From: Streptosporangium canum | GTDB lineage: Bacteria > Actinomycetota > Actinomycetes > Streptosporangiales > Streptosporangiaceae | Assembly (NCBI RefSeq): GCF_900113865.1 | Contig: NZ_FOQY01000013.1 | Coordinates: 62,001-126,000 of the forward strand | DNA length: 64,000 nucleotides | Direction: 5' to 3' | Part shown: in pieces, positions 24,660-33,872 of the stretch | Layout of the letters: each line of letters opens with the position of its first letter | Numbering within the stretch: the first letter of the stretch is position 1 | Notes under the pieces: generated by a model | Database searches by the model: none | What the model was told of the DNA's origin: nothing | What the model saw: only the letters and a program-made list of their open reading frames with translations | Program-made: the position numbers and the translations under genes

Positions 24660-26702
24660 TCAGAGGAGGCAGAAGACGTTGTCGATGAACTCGTCGTCGA
24701 AATTGACCGGGTTGGCTGACCCTTCCGAGTAGGCCCAGCTCAGGCTGCGCTGCCCGTTCTCGGAGTGCACTGACCACGTCCGGTAGCCGGGAATCCGGCC
24801 GTCGTGCCACCAGACGTTCTTACCGCAGCTCAGGGTGGTCCGGAAGATCCCCATTCCGGCCCACTTGGAGCCCTGGCCGGTGTAGACGAGGTTGCTCTTC
24901 ATCTCGTTGAGCCAGCTCGCCCCGGTCACGTACCCGGCCAGCAGATACTTGTAGAAGAGGTTGAGCTCGGGGATGGTCGAGACCATCTGGCCGCCCGCCG
25001 CCCAGCGCGAGGCGTTCTGGCCGGTGGTCTCGACCCGGCTGGAGGTGTCGGGGTTCCACCAGTAGCCGCGCAGCCGCACCGACGAGAGCGCGGTGTCGGT
25101 GGGGACGGAGGTGCCGGTCAGCCCGAACGGGCCGATCAGGTCACGGCTCATCTGGTCGGGGTAGGACCGGCCGGTGACCCGTTCGATGATCATGCCGATG
25201 ACCAGGTAGTTGCTGTTGGAATAGGAGTAGCGGGAGCCCGGCGTGAACAGCCGTGCGTGCCGGTTCACGATGTCCAGCAACTGCTGGTTGGTGAACCCCT
25301 GCGTCATCGTCGTCCCGAAGCTGGGCAGGTCCTCGGTGAAGTTGTACAGCCCGCTGGTGTGCTGGAGGAGATTCCGCAGGGTGATCTGGTCGCCGCCGGT
25401 CACGCCGGGCAGGTACTGCGAGACGCGCGCGCCCAGCGAGACCTGCCCGGCGGCGGCCAGCCGCAGCAGTTCGGCGGCGGCGAAGGTCTTCGAGACGCTC
25501 GCGACGCGCACCCGCACGTCCATGCCGGAGACGTCGCCGTAGTGCGCCTGGAACGTGCCGAGCGTCCCGTCCGACAGTTCGGCGATCGCCGAGGTGCCGT
25601 TGAGCCAGGCGGTGTGCAGCATGGTGTTCTGCACCATGGCGCGGGCCTGGTCGGCGCCGGTCGTCTCCCGGGTCATGACGCCGACGAAGAGCGTCTGACC
25701 GTTGTCGACGTACCCCTGCGCGCTGATCAGCCGGGCGCCCTTGCGCAGCGTCTTGAGGTTGAGCTGGTCGTGGCCGAGGCCGTACCACCAGCCCGGCCCC
25801 GGACCGGAGGTGTTGCGCAACATGATCGCGTTGAAGGTGCCGTCGGCGTTGCGGCCGGCGTCCACCAGCCGTGCGCCGTTCTGGTTCGCCAGGTTGTTGA
25901 TCTGGGCGTCGCTGCCGCCCAGCCACCACCAGAACTGCTGCGAGCTCCAGCCCGTCATCAGCAGGTCGTACCAGCGGGTGCCGCCGCCTGCGTCGAACGG
26001 CCGCAGCTTGACGGGGCGGGCGCCGGTGGCCTGCTGCTGCGCGAGCACGAACGAGGTGTCGCCGTAGTACCACCACCAGGGCCGGGCGCCGTCGCCGGTG
26101 TTGTCGACCAGTGCGACGGCGAACCGCCAGCCGTCCGCGGTCCAGTAGCGGGCGACCGAGGCGGGCCGGGTGCCGGTGTAGTTCGCCAGGTCGACCACCC
26201 CCTGGTCGGTCAGCCCGTAGTAGAGCCCCCAGGAACGCACCCAGAAGGCGCCCGCGTTCTTGACGAGGGTGGCGGTGAAGGTGAGCTGGGTGCCGGGCTG
26301 GTGGGCGATGTCGCTGACCCGCGCGCCCTGGCTCTGCGCGTAGTCGTAGATCTGCTCGATCGTCCAGCCGTTGACGGTCCACCACTGCGTCGGCGCGGTG
26401 AGGTACTGGTCGTCCCCGTAGGACTCGTTGAACGCGGCGGCGGTGCCGGCCCTCGGGGTCGCCCGCGCCATGGCGCCCGTGCCGTCCTCGGTGCGCTCCG
26501 GCGCCTCCGTCGTGGTTTTCACCAGATGCCCGCCCGACCGGGTCTCGCCGACGACGGGGACCTTCGGCGTCGCCCTCGCCACGCGACCGTCCTGCTGCCC
26601 GACCACGACGCCGGGCGGGGGTCCGGGGGCGGCCTGGACGGGCGCCGCCAGGGCGAGCGGGAACAGGAGTATCACCAGCAGGGACAGCAGCCGTCGGCCC
26701 AC
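24660..26702 (-). CDS. Secreted beta-lactamase-fold serine hydrolase with N-terminal aromatic tandem-repeat region (680 aa)
   Basis: A signal peptide (GRRLLSLLVILLFPLALAA, AQA-type site) is followed by about 300 residues of repeats with the pattern GARVSDI / GTRPASV / GARPVKL / GARLVDA / GARLISA, each trailed by FxxxLVxN-type strands and Trp-rich blocks (WWWYYG, WWWLGG); this matches bacterial tandem repeat domain 1. The C-terminal class C beta-lactamase domain has SVSK (about residue 400), YSN (about 491) and HDG (about 631). The same two-part layout occurs in fungal polyglycine hydrolases, which cut Gly-rich linkers of plant chitinases. The GTG start has AGAGAGG ten bases upstream; a GTG three codons earlier is possible. 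Convergent with the sigma gene. Confidence 0.85.
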   Translation of the reverse strand: MGRRLLSLLVILLFPLALAAPVQAAPGPPPGVVVGQQDGRVARATPKVPVVGETRSGGHLVKTTTEAPERTEDGTGAMARATPRAGTAAAFNESYGDDQYLTAPTQWWTVNGWTIEQIYDYAQSQGARVSDIAHQPGTQLTFTATLVKNAGAFWVRSWGLYYGLTDQGVVDLANYTGTRPASVARYWTADGWRFAVALVDNTGDGARPWWWYYGDTSFVLAQQQATGARPVKLRPFDAGGGTRWYDLLMTGWSSQQFWWWLGGSDAQINNLANQNGARLVDAGRNADGTFNAIMLRNTSGPGPGWWYGLGHDQLNLKTLRKGARLISAQGYVDNGQTLFVGVMTRETTGADQARAMVQNTMLHTAWLNGTSAIAELSDGTLGTFQAHYGDVSGMDVRVRVASVSKTFAAAELLRLAAAGQVSLGARVSQYLPGVTGGDQITLRNLLQHTSGLYNFTEDLPSFGTTMTQGFTNQQLLDIVNRHARLFTPGSRYSYSNSNYLVIGMIIERVTGRSYPDQMSRDLIGPFGLTGTSVPTDTALSSVRLRGYWWNPDTSSRVETTGQNASRWAAGGQMVSTIPELNLFYKYLLAGYVTGASWLNEMKSNLVYTGQGSKWAGMGIFRTTLSCGKNVWWHDGRIPGYRTWSVHSENGQRSLSWAYSEGSANPVNFDDEFIDNVFCLL

Positions 26703-26868
26703 AGGACGCACACCTCTCTTCGAGCGATCACTGACATGATCGACCAAAGCGGGCGCTTGTTCAATATCCGGGGCGGTGCCCGGCCAGGCGACGCCGGGCC
26801 GCACCCGGCACGAGATCGTCGGCCTGGGCATCACGGAGTACGCGCCATCAGATCCACGGGACGAGGAG

Positions 26869-27105
26869 ATGCTGAGGCACCTGGTCCCCGAACTCGTCCG
26901 GCTGTGCAGCGCATCGGGTCCGTGGCAGATCGAACGGTGCGCCGCCAACGTCTGGCCTGCCCGGCACCTCGAGGAGCGCGACGGCTGGCTGCTGCGCCAC
27001 ACTCCCGGCGTGAACCGCAGGCGCTCCGACTCGGCGCTCCCGCTGACCGGCGCGACCCCGTCCATCCCGGCGCTGGAGGCCTTCTCCACCGCCCGCAGCC
27101 TCTGA
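26869..27105 (+). pseudogene. N-terminal fragment of a GNAT-family acetyltransferase
   Basis: The frame contains AANVWPARHLEERDGWLLRH then PGVNRRRSDSALPL, the distinctive start of an actinobacterial GNAT family (WPa..ve..GWllR..pGvtRRanS). It then jumps to IPALEAFSTARSL and stops, a shortened piece of the following helix. The acetyl-CoA-binding core is missing. Not expected to function. Confidence 0.65.
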
Positions 27106-27173
27106 GGAGCACATCTTGACGGACCTGGCCACCGCGGCGGCTCGGGAACGAAGAGCTCGCGGCCGGCCTTCGC

Positions 27174-28178
27174 CTATCGTGCGTCGCGTATCCCGAGGAT
27201 GTATGCCGCGGTGAGCGCGACGGCACGGTCTTCGTCATGTGACAGATCCGCGAGGGCACGTGACGCTGTGGTTCCCGGGATGTCCGCGAGCGCCTGGGTC
27301 AGCCGTCGACGTGCGGACGGTCCGGCGGTGCCGTGGGCGAGGCGATCAACGAGCCTGGCAGCGATCCGATCCGCCAGCGCGGGACGACTCGCCAGCGCGC
27401 TCAGCGCATCGGCTGCATCGACGTCATTCGTCCCCTCGACGACCATGTCGATGAGCGTCGGGACCGCGTCGGCCACTCCACGTGCCCCGAGCGCCAGAGC
27501 CGCATACCGGCGGACCGCGATGTCGGGGTTCGCGAGGGCGTCCCGCAGCAGCGCGGTCGCCTCACCGTCCGGAATCTCGGTGATGGACTGGACGGCACGT
27601 TTCCGCACCTCGGCCACCGGTGAGCCGAGGCCCTCCGCCAGCAGCGCCAACCCGCCATCGCCCGATTGCGCCAGAGCCCATCGAAGGGCTCCGGCGACGT
27701 TCGGGTCCGTCTCGCTCAGCACCGCCTCGACCAGTGCTTCCACCGGCACCGGAACCTCTTCGACTGAGGACAGGGCCGCGCGCTGGCGCTTCCCGGCGCT
27801 CTTCGACCCCAACGACTGGAGGAGCGCGACGATCTGGAGGACGTCCTCCCAGCTGGTGGGTTCTACGGCGCCGATCCGACGGAGTCGCGTGAGCAGCTCC
27901 GTCTCAGCCGCGATGCGTTCTCGCGTCTGGCGGATGAGGTCGTCGACGAGCTCCGAGGGTGTGAAGCCGGGGTCATCGAGCGCGCGCCCGACTTCACGCA
28001 GCGACAGCCCCAAGGACCGCAGGCTCTCGATATGGAAGATCCGCCGGATGTCCTCGCTGGAGTACTCGCGGTAGCCGGCGCCGCTACGACCCGTTGGCCG
28101 CACCAGGCCGAGCGAGTCGTAATGCCGGAGCATGCGGGCGCTGACCCCGGACTGTCGCGCCACATCGCCGATCAACAC
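27174..28178 (-). CDS. MerR-family regulator fused to HEAT repeats (334 aa)
   Basis: Residues 1-70 are a MerR winged HTH (IGDVARQSGVSARMLRHYDS, GYREYSSEDIRRI), followed by the dimerisation helix to about 115 (ERIAAETELLTRLRRI). In place of a small-molecule domain, residues 145-334 are helical HEAT-type repeats (ALRWALAQSGDGG, VRKRAVQSITEI, VRRYAALALGARG, AVALTAAYILG). HEAT arrays bind proteins or DNA damage products, so a protein signal is a possible input. It is the second gene of an operon behind a HEAT-only protein (spacing six bases). The upstream operon promoter is MerR-type, implying autoregulation. Confidence 0.9.
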   Translation of the reverse strand: MLIGDVARQSGVSARMLRHYDSLGLVRPTGRSGAGYREYSSEDIRRIFHIESLRSLGLSLREVGRALDDPGFTPSELVDDLIRQTRERIAAETELLTRLRRIGAVEPTSWEDVLQIVALLQSLGSKSAGKRQRAALSSVEEVPVPVEALVEAVLSETDPNVAGALRWALAQSGDGGLALLAEGLGSPVAEVRKRAVQSITEIPDGEATALLRDALANPDIAVRRYAALALGARGVADAVPTLIDMVVEGTNDVDAADALSALASRPALADRIAARLVDRLAHGTAGPSARRRLTQALADIPGTTASRALADLSHDEDRAVALTAAYILGIRDAR

Positions 28179-28184
28179 TGCCTG

Positions 28185-28853
28185 TCACTCCTCCTTGCTG
28201 ATCCCGCCGAGGGCTACGACGCGCTTGGCCTCCTCGATCGCGAACTCGAATCTGGTATCCGGGTCGCGCAACAGCCGTTCCGTGGCGATCGCATGCGCGC
28301 GCACGCGAGGATCGAGATCCGTCATCGCAATGCTCAGCGTGGGCACAATCACCTCACCGAGCGCCACCAGCGCCCGGCTGAGACTCAGCTGCGTCTCACG
28401 TTCGCCGCGGCCGAGCTGTGTCGACAATACTGCGGCCAACTCGGGCTCCTCACCTTCGGGCACGAGCACGACCGCTGTCCGCCAAGCGCTCCGCGCCACC
28501 TCATCGTTGGCGTCGGACAGAAGAGCCCGGGTGATCGCCGGCCATGCCTGCCGGTCCCCGATCTTGGACAGCGTGTGCAACGCCTGGCTCCGTGCCTGCG
28601 CGCGCTCCGAGCGGACTTCGTGGAGAAGCTTTGGGATCGTCATTGATGCCGAGTGGCGGGTGAGTGCCCACGTCAGCATGTCGCGCACGTAGAATTCGGG
28701 TTCGATCGCGCATCGTTCGATGAGCTTGTCGACGGACCGCGGGTCAGGGGTCGTGCCGAGTTCCATCGCCGCCCGCAGCCGCACTGACGAGCGGCTGTCC
28801 TCCAGCCCCCGGAGAGCTCGAATCGTATCCGTGTCCTGTTTCTGCATGGTCAT
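28185..28853 (-). CDS. HEAT-repeat protein, first gene of the MerR-HEAT operon (222 aa)
   Basis: Five to six helical HEAT-type units: IRALRGLEDSRSSVRLRAAM, VRDMLTWALTRHSAS, ARSQALHTLSKIGD, VARSAWRTAVVLV, VRAHAIATERLL. No enzymatic residues are seen. The ATG with AAGGAGGT eight bases upstream is chosen over an ATG seven codons earlier that overlaps the Shine-Dalgarno. It may be a partner or decoy for the HEAT half of the downstream regulator. Transcription starts at a MerR-type promoter 22-52 bp upstream. Confidence 0.85.
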   Translation of the reverse strand: MTMQKQDTDTIRALRGLEDSRSSVRLRAAMELGTTPDPRSVDKLIERCAIEPEFYVRDMLTWALTRHSASMTIPKLLHEVRSERAQARSQALHTLSKIGDRQAWPAITRALLSDANDEVARSAWRTAVVLVPEGEEPELAAVLSTQLGRGERETQLSLSRALVALGEVIVPTLSIAMTDLDPRVRAHAIATERLLRDPDTRFEFAIEEAKRVVALGGISKEE

Positions 28854-28874
28854 CGGGACCACCTCCTTGGCCAC

Positions 28875-28905
28875 AGTGAAGACCTTGTCACCGTGTCAAG
28901 GTCAA
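28875..28905 (-). promoter_or_regulatory. MerR-type promoter with 19-bp spacer and internal dyad
   Basis: On the minus strand TTGACC (28905-28900) and TTCACT (28880-28875) are separated by exactly 19 bases. The spacer region carries the dyad CCTTGACAC-G-GTGACAAGG (28901-28883; 8 of 9 pairs). An overlong spacer with a dyad between -35 and -10 is the hallmark of MerR-activated promoters. It drives the HEAT/MerR-HEAT operon. Confidence 0.85.
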
Positions 28906-29006
28906 GCGGGATCACGCCGCGAGATCACCAGGCACCCTCTGCCCATCGAGTGCGGTGCCTGCCAAGCCTGCCTGTGCCCGGCCCACGACGATGCCCGTCC
29001 GCGGCC

Positions 29007-32000
29007 TTATCCGCACAGCTCTGTCAGCCGGTCGGTGGCCTCGTGCGGTGTCAGGTCCGCGCCCCGTCGGTAGGCGGTGTCGTAGCCGGTACGGCCCAGC
29101 CGTTCCGCGAGCACCTCCGCGAGGGAGCGCAGTTCGGTGTCGCCGTGGTCGAAGGCGCCGCGGATGGCCTGGCTCAGGCCGAGCGCGGTGGCGGCGCCGG
29201 CCGGGTCGCCCTGCAGAAGCAGCAGCCTGGCCAGGAGTTGGGCGGCCGAGGGGGCGTCCATGTTCGCCTGCGCTGCTCGGACGGCGCGGGGCAGCAGTTC
29301 GCGGGCGCGTACGGCGTCCCCGGCGGCGAGAAGGTTGGCCACCCGGGCGGGGAGCAGCTGATTGTCGGTGGCCTCTGCCGACAGGGGCAGCTTGCGGGCG
29401 ATCGCCTCCATCCGGTCGAGTTCCTGATCGGCGCGTTCGACCTCTCCGGAGCGGCGGTACAGCTCGGCCAGGCAGCCGAGAACATCGATCTCCAGCACCG
29501 GCTGGCCACGCTGCCAGGCCGCTCGCTCGGCGGTTTCGATGTCGTGCCGGGCACCGGCCAGGTCGCCGGCGCGCATGCGTTCGGTGGCGAGCCCGAGCCG
29601 GGTCGAGACCTCGTCCTGCGAGCCGAGGTCGGTGGCGATCGCGATGCTGTGCTCGTAGGCGGTGATCGCCTGGCCGTGGTCACCGGCGATGGCGTGGATC
29701 TGCGCCAGGCCGTACAGCGTCTTCGCCGTCCACCACCGATCGCCCGTCTCCTCGAACGCGTGCAGCGCCGCCGCGATCGCGGTCGCGGAGCTCTCCCGGT
29801 CGCCCCGTCCGCGATACCGCATGGCTTCGATCATGAAGGTGCAGGCGATCGCCCAGCGGTCCGAGCCGCCGCGCACCCGAGCGATCTCCTGGTCGACCAG
29901 CCCGTCCAGCCCGAGCGTCGCCGCCATCGCCAGCGCTGTCGTCAGCAGCATCGGATAACGCCGTAGCGCGCCCGTGCGCGCGCAGTCGTCGATGAGCGCG
30001 CGCAGCCGTTCGGGGTCGTTGATCGGCCCGCCCTCGCCGGCTACCAGGTGGATCGCGGTGAACGCGGCCCGGGCGTCCGCGGGCAGCGCGTCGCCGAACC
30101 CGGCGACCTTGGCGACGTAGGCGTCGGCCCGAGCGTCGTAGCGGAGCATGACCCAATACCAGTACAGCGGCCCGAGAATCCGGGCCGCGGTCTCGGCGTC
30201 GCCGCCGTCGACGGCCGTTTGCAGGGCGAACATCAGGTTGTCGTACTCGGCCTGGAACAGCCGCAGCGACTCCGCCTGCTTGTCCGAGCGCAGCAGCGGC
30301 TCGTGTTCCTCGGCCAGGTCGGCGAAGTGCCGCGTGAGCCCGCGCAGGACGGCTTCGGCTTCCCCCGCGAGGCGGAGCTTGTCCGCCGAATGGGCTCGGA
30401 TGGTTTCCAGCATCCGGTAGCCGTCACCGGCCCGCTCCACGATGGACTTGTCGACCAGGGAGTCCAGCAGGTGGACGACCTCGCCCGCGGGGAGCGCCTC
30501 GTCCGAACAGACCGCCTCAATCGCGGCGATTCCCATTCTCGCCGGAAAGATCGACATTCGGCGGGCCAGCGTCCGTTCTTGATCGGTGAGGAGGTCCCAG
30601 CTCCATTCGATGACCGCATGGAGGGTCTGCTGGCGGGGCTGGGCGGCCCGGTTACCGGTGCTGAGCAGCCGGAAGCGGTCATCCAGCCGCCGGGCGACCT
30701 GGCCGGCGCTCATGGTCCGCAGCCGCGCCGCGGCCAGCTCCAGGGCCAGCGGCAGCCCGTCCAGCCGGCGCACGATGTCCACGACCGAGGCCGCGGTCGA
30801 CGCGTCCAGCGCGAAGCCGGGCTGTACGGCTGCCGCGCGATCGAGGAACAGCCGTACCGCGTCCGATCCGCCGGCCCGAGCGGAATCCGCGTGCGCCGGG
30901 GGCAGGTCGAGCGGGCCCAGACGGCACAGCGTCTCACCCATGACTTCCAGCGGTTCCCGGCTCGTGGCCAGGATGATCAAGTACGGCCGGCGCTCCAGCA
31001 GTTGCCCGGCGAACTCCGCGACGGGCTCGGAGATCTGTTCGCAGTTGTCCAGGACCAGCACGCCCTCACCACCGGCGAGCAGATTGACCACTCGGTCCAG
31101 CGGCGTGCCGGACGGCTGGGCATCGGCGACGCCGAGCGTGCCCAGCACCGCCTCGGGCAGCCCGTCCGCCGTGTTCACCCCGGCCAGGGAGACGAACCAG
31201 ATCCGGCCACGCCGATGGGCCCGGTGCCGGCTCACCGCCTCCACGGCCAGCCGGGTCTTACCCACTCCTCCGGGACCCACGACGGTGACCAGCCGGGAGG
31301 TCTCCAGCAACCCAGCCAGCAGTCCCCGCTCCTTCGCCCGGCCGACGAAGCCGGTCAACTGGGCCGGCAGACGTCCTCGCACCGCCTCCGGCCGAGCCTG
31401 TCCCGCCTCGGGGATCTCCAGCTCCCCCCGCAGTACGGCCAGGTGCGTCTTGCGTAGTCCCTCAGACGGGTCGACGCCCAACTCCTCGGCGAGCGTGCCG
31501 CGGACCTCCTCGAACACGGCCAGCGCATCGGACTGGCGGCCTGCCGCGTGCAAGGCCCGCATGCGCAGTCCGGCCAGCCGTTCGCGCAACGGGTGGCCGG
31601 CGGCCATCGCCGCCATATCGGCCAGGATCTCGTCGTGGCGGCCCAGTCGCAGCTCCGCCTCGAACCGGTCTTCAACGGCCGCGACGCGCAGTTCCTCCAG
31701 CCGCGCGCCGGCCGTACCGGCGAAGGGGGCATCGCGTACGTCGGCCAGCGCGTCTCCCCGCCACAGCGCCAGCGCCTCGTCCAGCAGCGAGGCCGCCCGC
31801 TGCGCGGCGCCCGCGGCCAGTTCGCGACCGCCCCGCTTCGCCCTCTCCTCGAACCGGTAGGCGTCCACGTCCTCGGCGCGTGCGTGCAGGCGGTACCCGC
31901 CGGCCGCCCTCTCCACGACCCCGGCCCCGCCCAGAGCCTTGCGCAGCCGGTGCACCAGCCCGTGCAGCGCGTTGACGGTGCCCCCGCGCGGATGCTCCCC

Positions 32001-32153
32001 CCACAGGCCGTCAACGAGTGCGTCGACCGACACCGTCTCGCCCCCGGCCAGTGCCAGCCGGGCCAGCAGCGCGCGAACCATGACGCCGCCGACATCGATC
32101 GGCGCACCATCGTCGGCATAGGCCCGGACCGGCCCCAGCACCTCAATCCGCAT
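29007..32153 (-). CDS. AfsR/SARP-type regulator with BTAD, NB-ARC-like ATPase and TPR regions (1048 aa)
   Basis: Residues 1-95 are an OmpR-like winged helix (EVLGPVRAYADD, LWGEHPRGGTVNALHGLVHR); 97-245 a bacterial transcriptional activation domain (LLDEALALWRGDALADV, LGVDPSEGLRKTHLAVL); 265-560 a STAND ATPase with Walker A VVGPGGVGKTRLA and Walker B VLVLDNCEQ; the remaining 480 residues are helical TPR-like repeats. This is the size and order of signal-integrating AfsR-like activators. Start ATG is the one beginning MRIEVLGPV; another lies two codons earlier. Divergent from a serine hydrolase gene across a 140-bp spacer, a possible target. Confidence 0.92.
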   Translation of the reverse strand: MRIEVLGPVRAYADDGAPIDVGGVMVRALLARLALAGGETVSVDALVDGLWGEHPRGGTVNALHGLVHRLRKALGGAGVVERAAGGYRLHARAEDVDAYRFEERAKRGGRELAAGAAQRAASLLDEALALWRGDALADVRDAPFAGTAGARLEELRVAAVEDRFEAELRLGRHDEILADMAAMAAGHPLRERLAGLRMRALHAAGRQSDALAVFEEVRGTLAEELGVDPSEGLRKTHLAVLRGELEIPEAGQARPEAVRGRLPAQLTGFVGRAKERGLLAGLLETSRLVTVVGPGGVGKTRLAVEAVSRHRAHRRGRIWFVSLAGVNTADGLPEAVLGTLGVADAQPSGTPLDRVVNLLAGGEGVLVLDNCEQISEPVAEFAGQLLERRPYLIILATSREPLEVMGETLCRLGPLDLPPAHADSARAGGSDAVRLFLDRAAAVQPGFALDASTAASVVDIVRRLDGLPLALELAAARLRTMSAGQVARRLDDRFRLLSTGNRAAQPRQQTLHAVIEWSWDLLTDQERTLARRMSIFPARMGIAAIEAVCSDEALPAGEVVHLLDSLVDKSIVERAGDGYRMLETIRAHSADKLRLAGEAEAVLRGLTRHFADLAEEHEPLLRSDKQAESLRLFQAEYDNLMFALQTAVDGGDAETAARILGPLYWYWVMLRYDARADAYVAKVAGFGDALPADARAAFTAIHLVAGEGGPINDPERLRALIDDCARTGALRRYPMLLTTALAMAATLGLDGLVDQEIARVRGGSDRWAIACTFMIEAMRYRGRGDRESSATAIAAALHAFEETGDRWWTAKTLYGLAQIHAIAGDHGQAITAYEHSIAIATDLGSQDEVSTRLGLATERMRAGDLAGARHDIETAERAAWQRGQPVLEIDVLGCLAELYRRSGEVERADQELDRMEAIARKLPLSAEATDNQLLPARVANLLAAGDAVRARELLPRAVRAAQANMDAPSAAQLLARLLLLQGDPAGAATALGLSQAIRGAFDHGDTELRSLAEVLAERLGRTGYDTAYRRGADLTPHEATDRLTELCG

Positions 32154-32293
32154 GCGCAAAGGCTATGAGTACACAGCGGCGCGCGTGCGCTTGAAAGTGG
32201 CGCCGCGCCGACTGAAAGAGCGTTCTAAGAGGCATGTAAGCGCCGCCGGACACTGTGGAGGGCGTACGGAAGAAACGTCCGAAAGGCAGTGCA

Positions 32294-33439
32294 ATGGCAG
32301 CGCACGAGAAACTACAGCAGGTGCTCGACCGGGCGGTGGCCGAGGTCGGCGTCCCCGGCATCGTCGCCGACGTCAAGGACGGGGACCGGACCTGGTTCGG
32401 CACCGCCGGTGTGGCCGACCTCGAGACCGGCGCCCCGCGCCGGCCGGGGGAGCACTTCCACACCGGCAGCAGCGGCAAGACCTTCACCGCCGCCGTGCTC
32501 CTGGCCCTGGAGGCCGAGGGCCGGCTGAGCATCGACGACACGGTGAACGCGCACCTGCCCGGCGTGCTGGACGTCAACGGCTACGACGGCGACAAGATCA
32601 CCATCAGGCACCTGCTCAGCAACACCAGCGGCCTGTTCCCCACCGGCCTGGCCCCGGAGGTCAGCTACCGCTACGCCACCCGCTCCGGGTTCGTCCAGCA
32701 TCGCTTCGACACCTTCAGCACCGAAGAGCTGCTGCGGGTGGCGGTGTCCCAGCCGCCGGTCGGTGCGCCCGGCGAGCGCTTCGAGTACGCCAACGGCGGC
32801 TTCTACATCGCCGGCGCGATCATCGAGAAGGTCACCGGCAACAGCTACGCCGACGAGGTCGAGCGCACAGTCACCCGGCCGCTCGGGCTGACCCACACCC
32901 GCGTGCGCCCCACCGCCGACACCGGCTATCCCACTCCGCACCCGCGCGGCTACTCCCACCTGTTCCTCAAGGACGGCGCCGACCCCGCCGCGCTCACCCC
33001 GGAGAACTGGCAGTCACTGATGGAGGAGCCCGGCCTGCCGCCCCTGGACGTCACCGAGCTCAACTCCTCGCTGGGCTACGCGGCCGGCAACGTCGTCTCC
33101 ACCACCGGCGACATGATCCGCTTCTTCGCCGCGATGACCACCGGCAGCCTGCTGCCGCCCGCCCAGCACCGGCAGATGTGGACCACGGTCTCCACCGAGG
33201 GCAGCTACTGGATGCCGCACACCCGCTACGGCCTGGGCCTGTTCGAGTTCGACGAGCAGGCGACCGGCGGCCGGACGCTGCGCGGCGTCGGCGGCAGCCT
33301 CTGGGGATCCTGGTTCTTCGCGGTCGGCACCCCCGACGGGCGGCACACCATCGCCGTCCACACCAACACCGAATGGAAGACCTGGGACCTCATGTTCAAG
33401 GTCGTCGAAGCGGAGTTCGGCGTCTCCATCGGTGCGTAA
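32294..33439 (+). CDS. Serine hydrolase, class C beta-lactamase / DD-peptidase-like (381 aa)
   Basis: Motif SxxK as TGSSGKTF (about 58-62), LLSNTSGLFP block, YAN motif in FEYANGGFYIAGAIIEKVTG (about 165), and a C-terminal GVGGSLWGS in the position of the third motif (HxG is replaced by GGS). No signal peptide is evident, so it is cytosolic or exported otherwise. AAAGG eight bases before the ATG. Divergent from the SARP-type regulator. Likely an esterase or amidase of unknown substrate rather than a resistance enzyme. Confidence 0.88.
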   Translation: MAAHEKLQQVLDRAVAEVGVPGIVADVKDGDRTWFGTAGVADLETGAPRRPGEHFHTGSSGKTFTAAVLLALEAEGRLSIDDTVNAHLPGVLDVNGYDGDKITIRHLLSNTSGLFPTGLAPEVSYRYATRSGFVQHRFDTFSTEELLRVAVSQPPVGAPGERFEYANGGFYIAGAIIEKVTGNSYADEVERTVTRPLGLTHTRVRPTADTGYPTPHPRGYSHLFLKDGADPAALTPENWQSLMEEPGLPPLDVTELNSSLGYAAGNVVSTTGDMIRFFAAMTTGSLLPPAQHRQMWTTVSTEGSYWMPHTRYGLGLFEFDEQATGGRTLRGVGGSLWGSWFFAVGTPDGRHTIAVHTNTEWKTWDLMFKVVEAEFGVSIGA

Positions 33440-33605
33440 GCACGCTGCCCGCCACCGGCTCGCGATGTCCACCGGGGGCCGGCGCGGCAGAAGCCTTCCC
33501 AACGGTGCTGTCTGTCCCCGGCGGCTCCTGGCAGACGGTGCACGGGCGGCCATCCTCAACCAGGTGAAGTCAGGACCCGTGGTGATGTGGCGGTCCGTGC
33601 GGCGG

Positions 33606-33695
33606 TTACTCGCCGGTGAGCCCGTCCACCGCCTCCCGCAGGAGGTCGGCATGGCCGTTGTGCTGTGCGTACTCCTCGATTCGGACACCCTGCGG
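33606..33695 (-). pseudogene. C-terminal stub of a DinB/DUF664 protein
   Basis: The last 27 codons read GVRIEEYAQHNGHADLLREA then VDGLTGE, the unmistakable end of a DUF664 DinB-like protein with its two metal-binding histidines. Everything upstream is missing; the same strand shows only unrelated sequence. Compare the intact relative at 50106-50597. Confidence 0.7.
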
Positions 33696-33805
33696 CCACG
33701 GGATCGCGGTGACACTGTTGCCGCAGGTCATCGGCAGTTGTCTGCGGTAGATCGTGGTGGAACGTACAAGCGCACGACCCGGTTCCGATGGTCCTGTCAC
33801 CCCGT

Positions 33806-33872
33806 CTCCCGGGAGACGGTCATGCTCCTCGGGGGCGAAAGACCGTGCGCCTCCCGGGAGACGGCCATGCTC
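33806..33872 (+). repeat. Pair of 22-bp direct repeats containing a palindrome
   Basis: CTCCCGGGAGACGGTCATGC (33806 on) recurs at 33851-33872 with one substitution in 22 bp, period 45 bp. The first copy extends to a 14-bp perfect palindrome GTCTCCCGGGAGAC (33804-33817). Located just past the 3' end of the hemerythrin gene. Confidence 0.6.

Noticed and set aside
24804..27119. A 771-codon plus-strand frame opposite the beta-lactamase-fold protein
   Set aside because: Mirror frame of the real gene with low-complexity Gly/Val/Arg composition; the real strand carries SxxK, YSN and HDG motifs in order.
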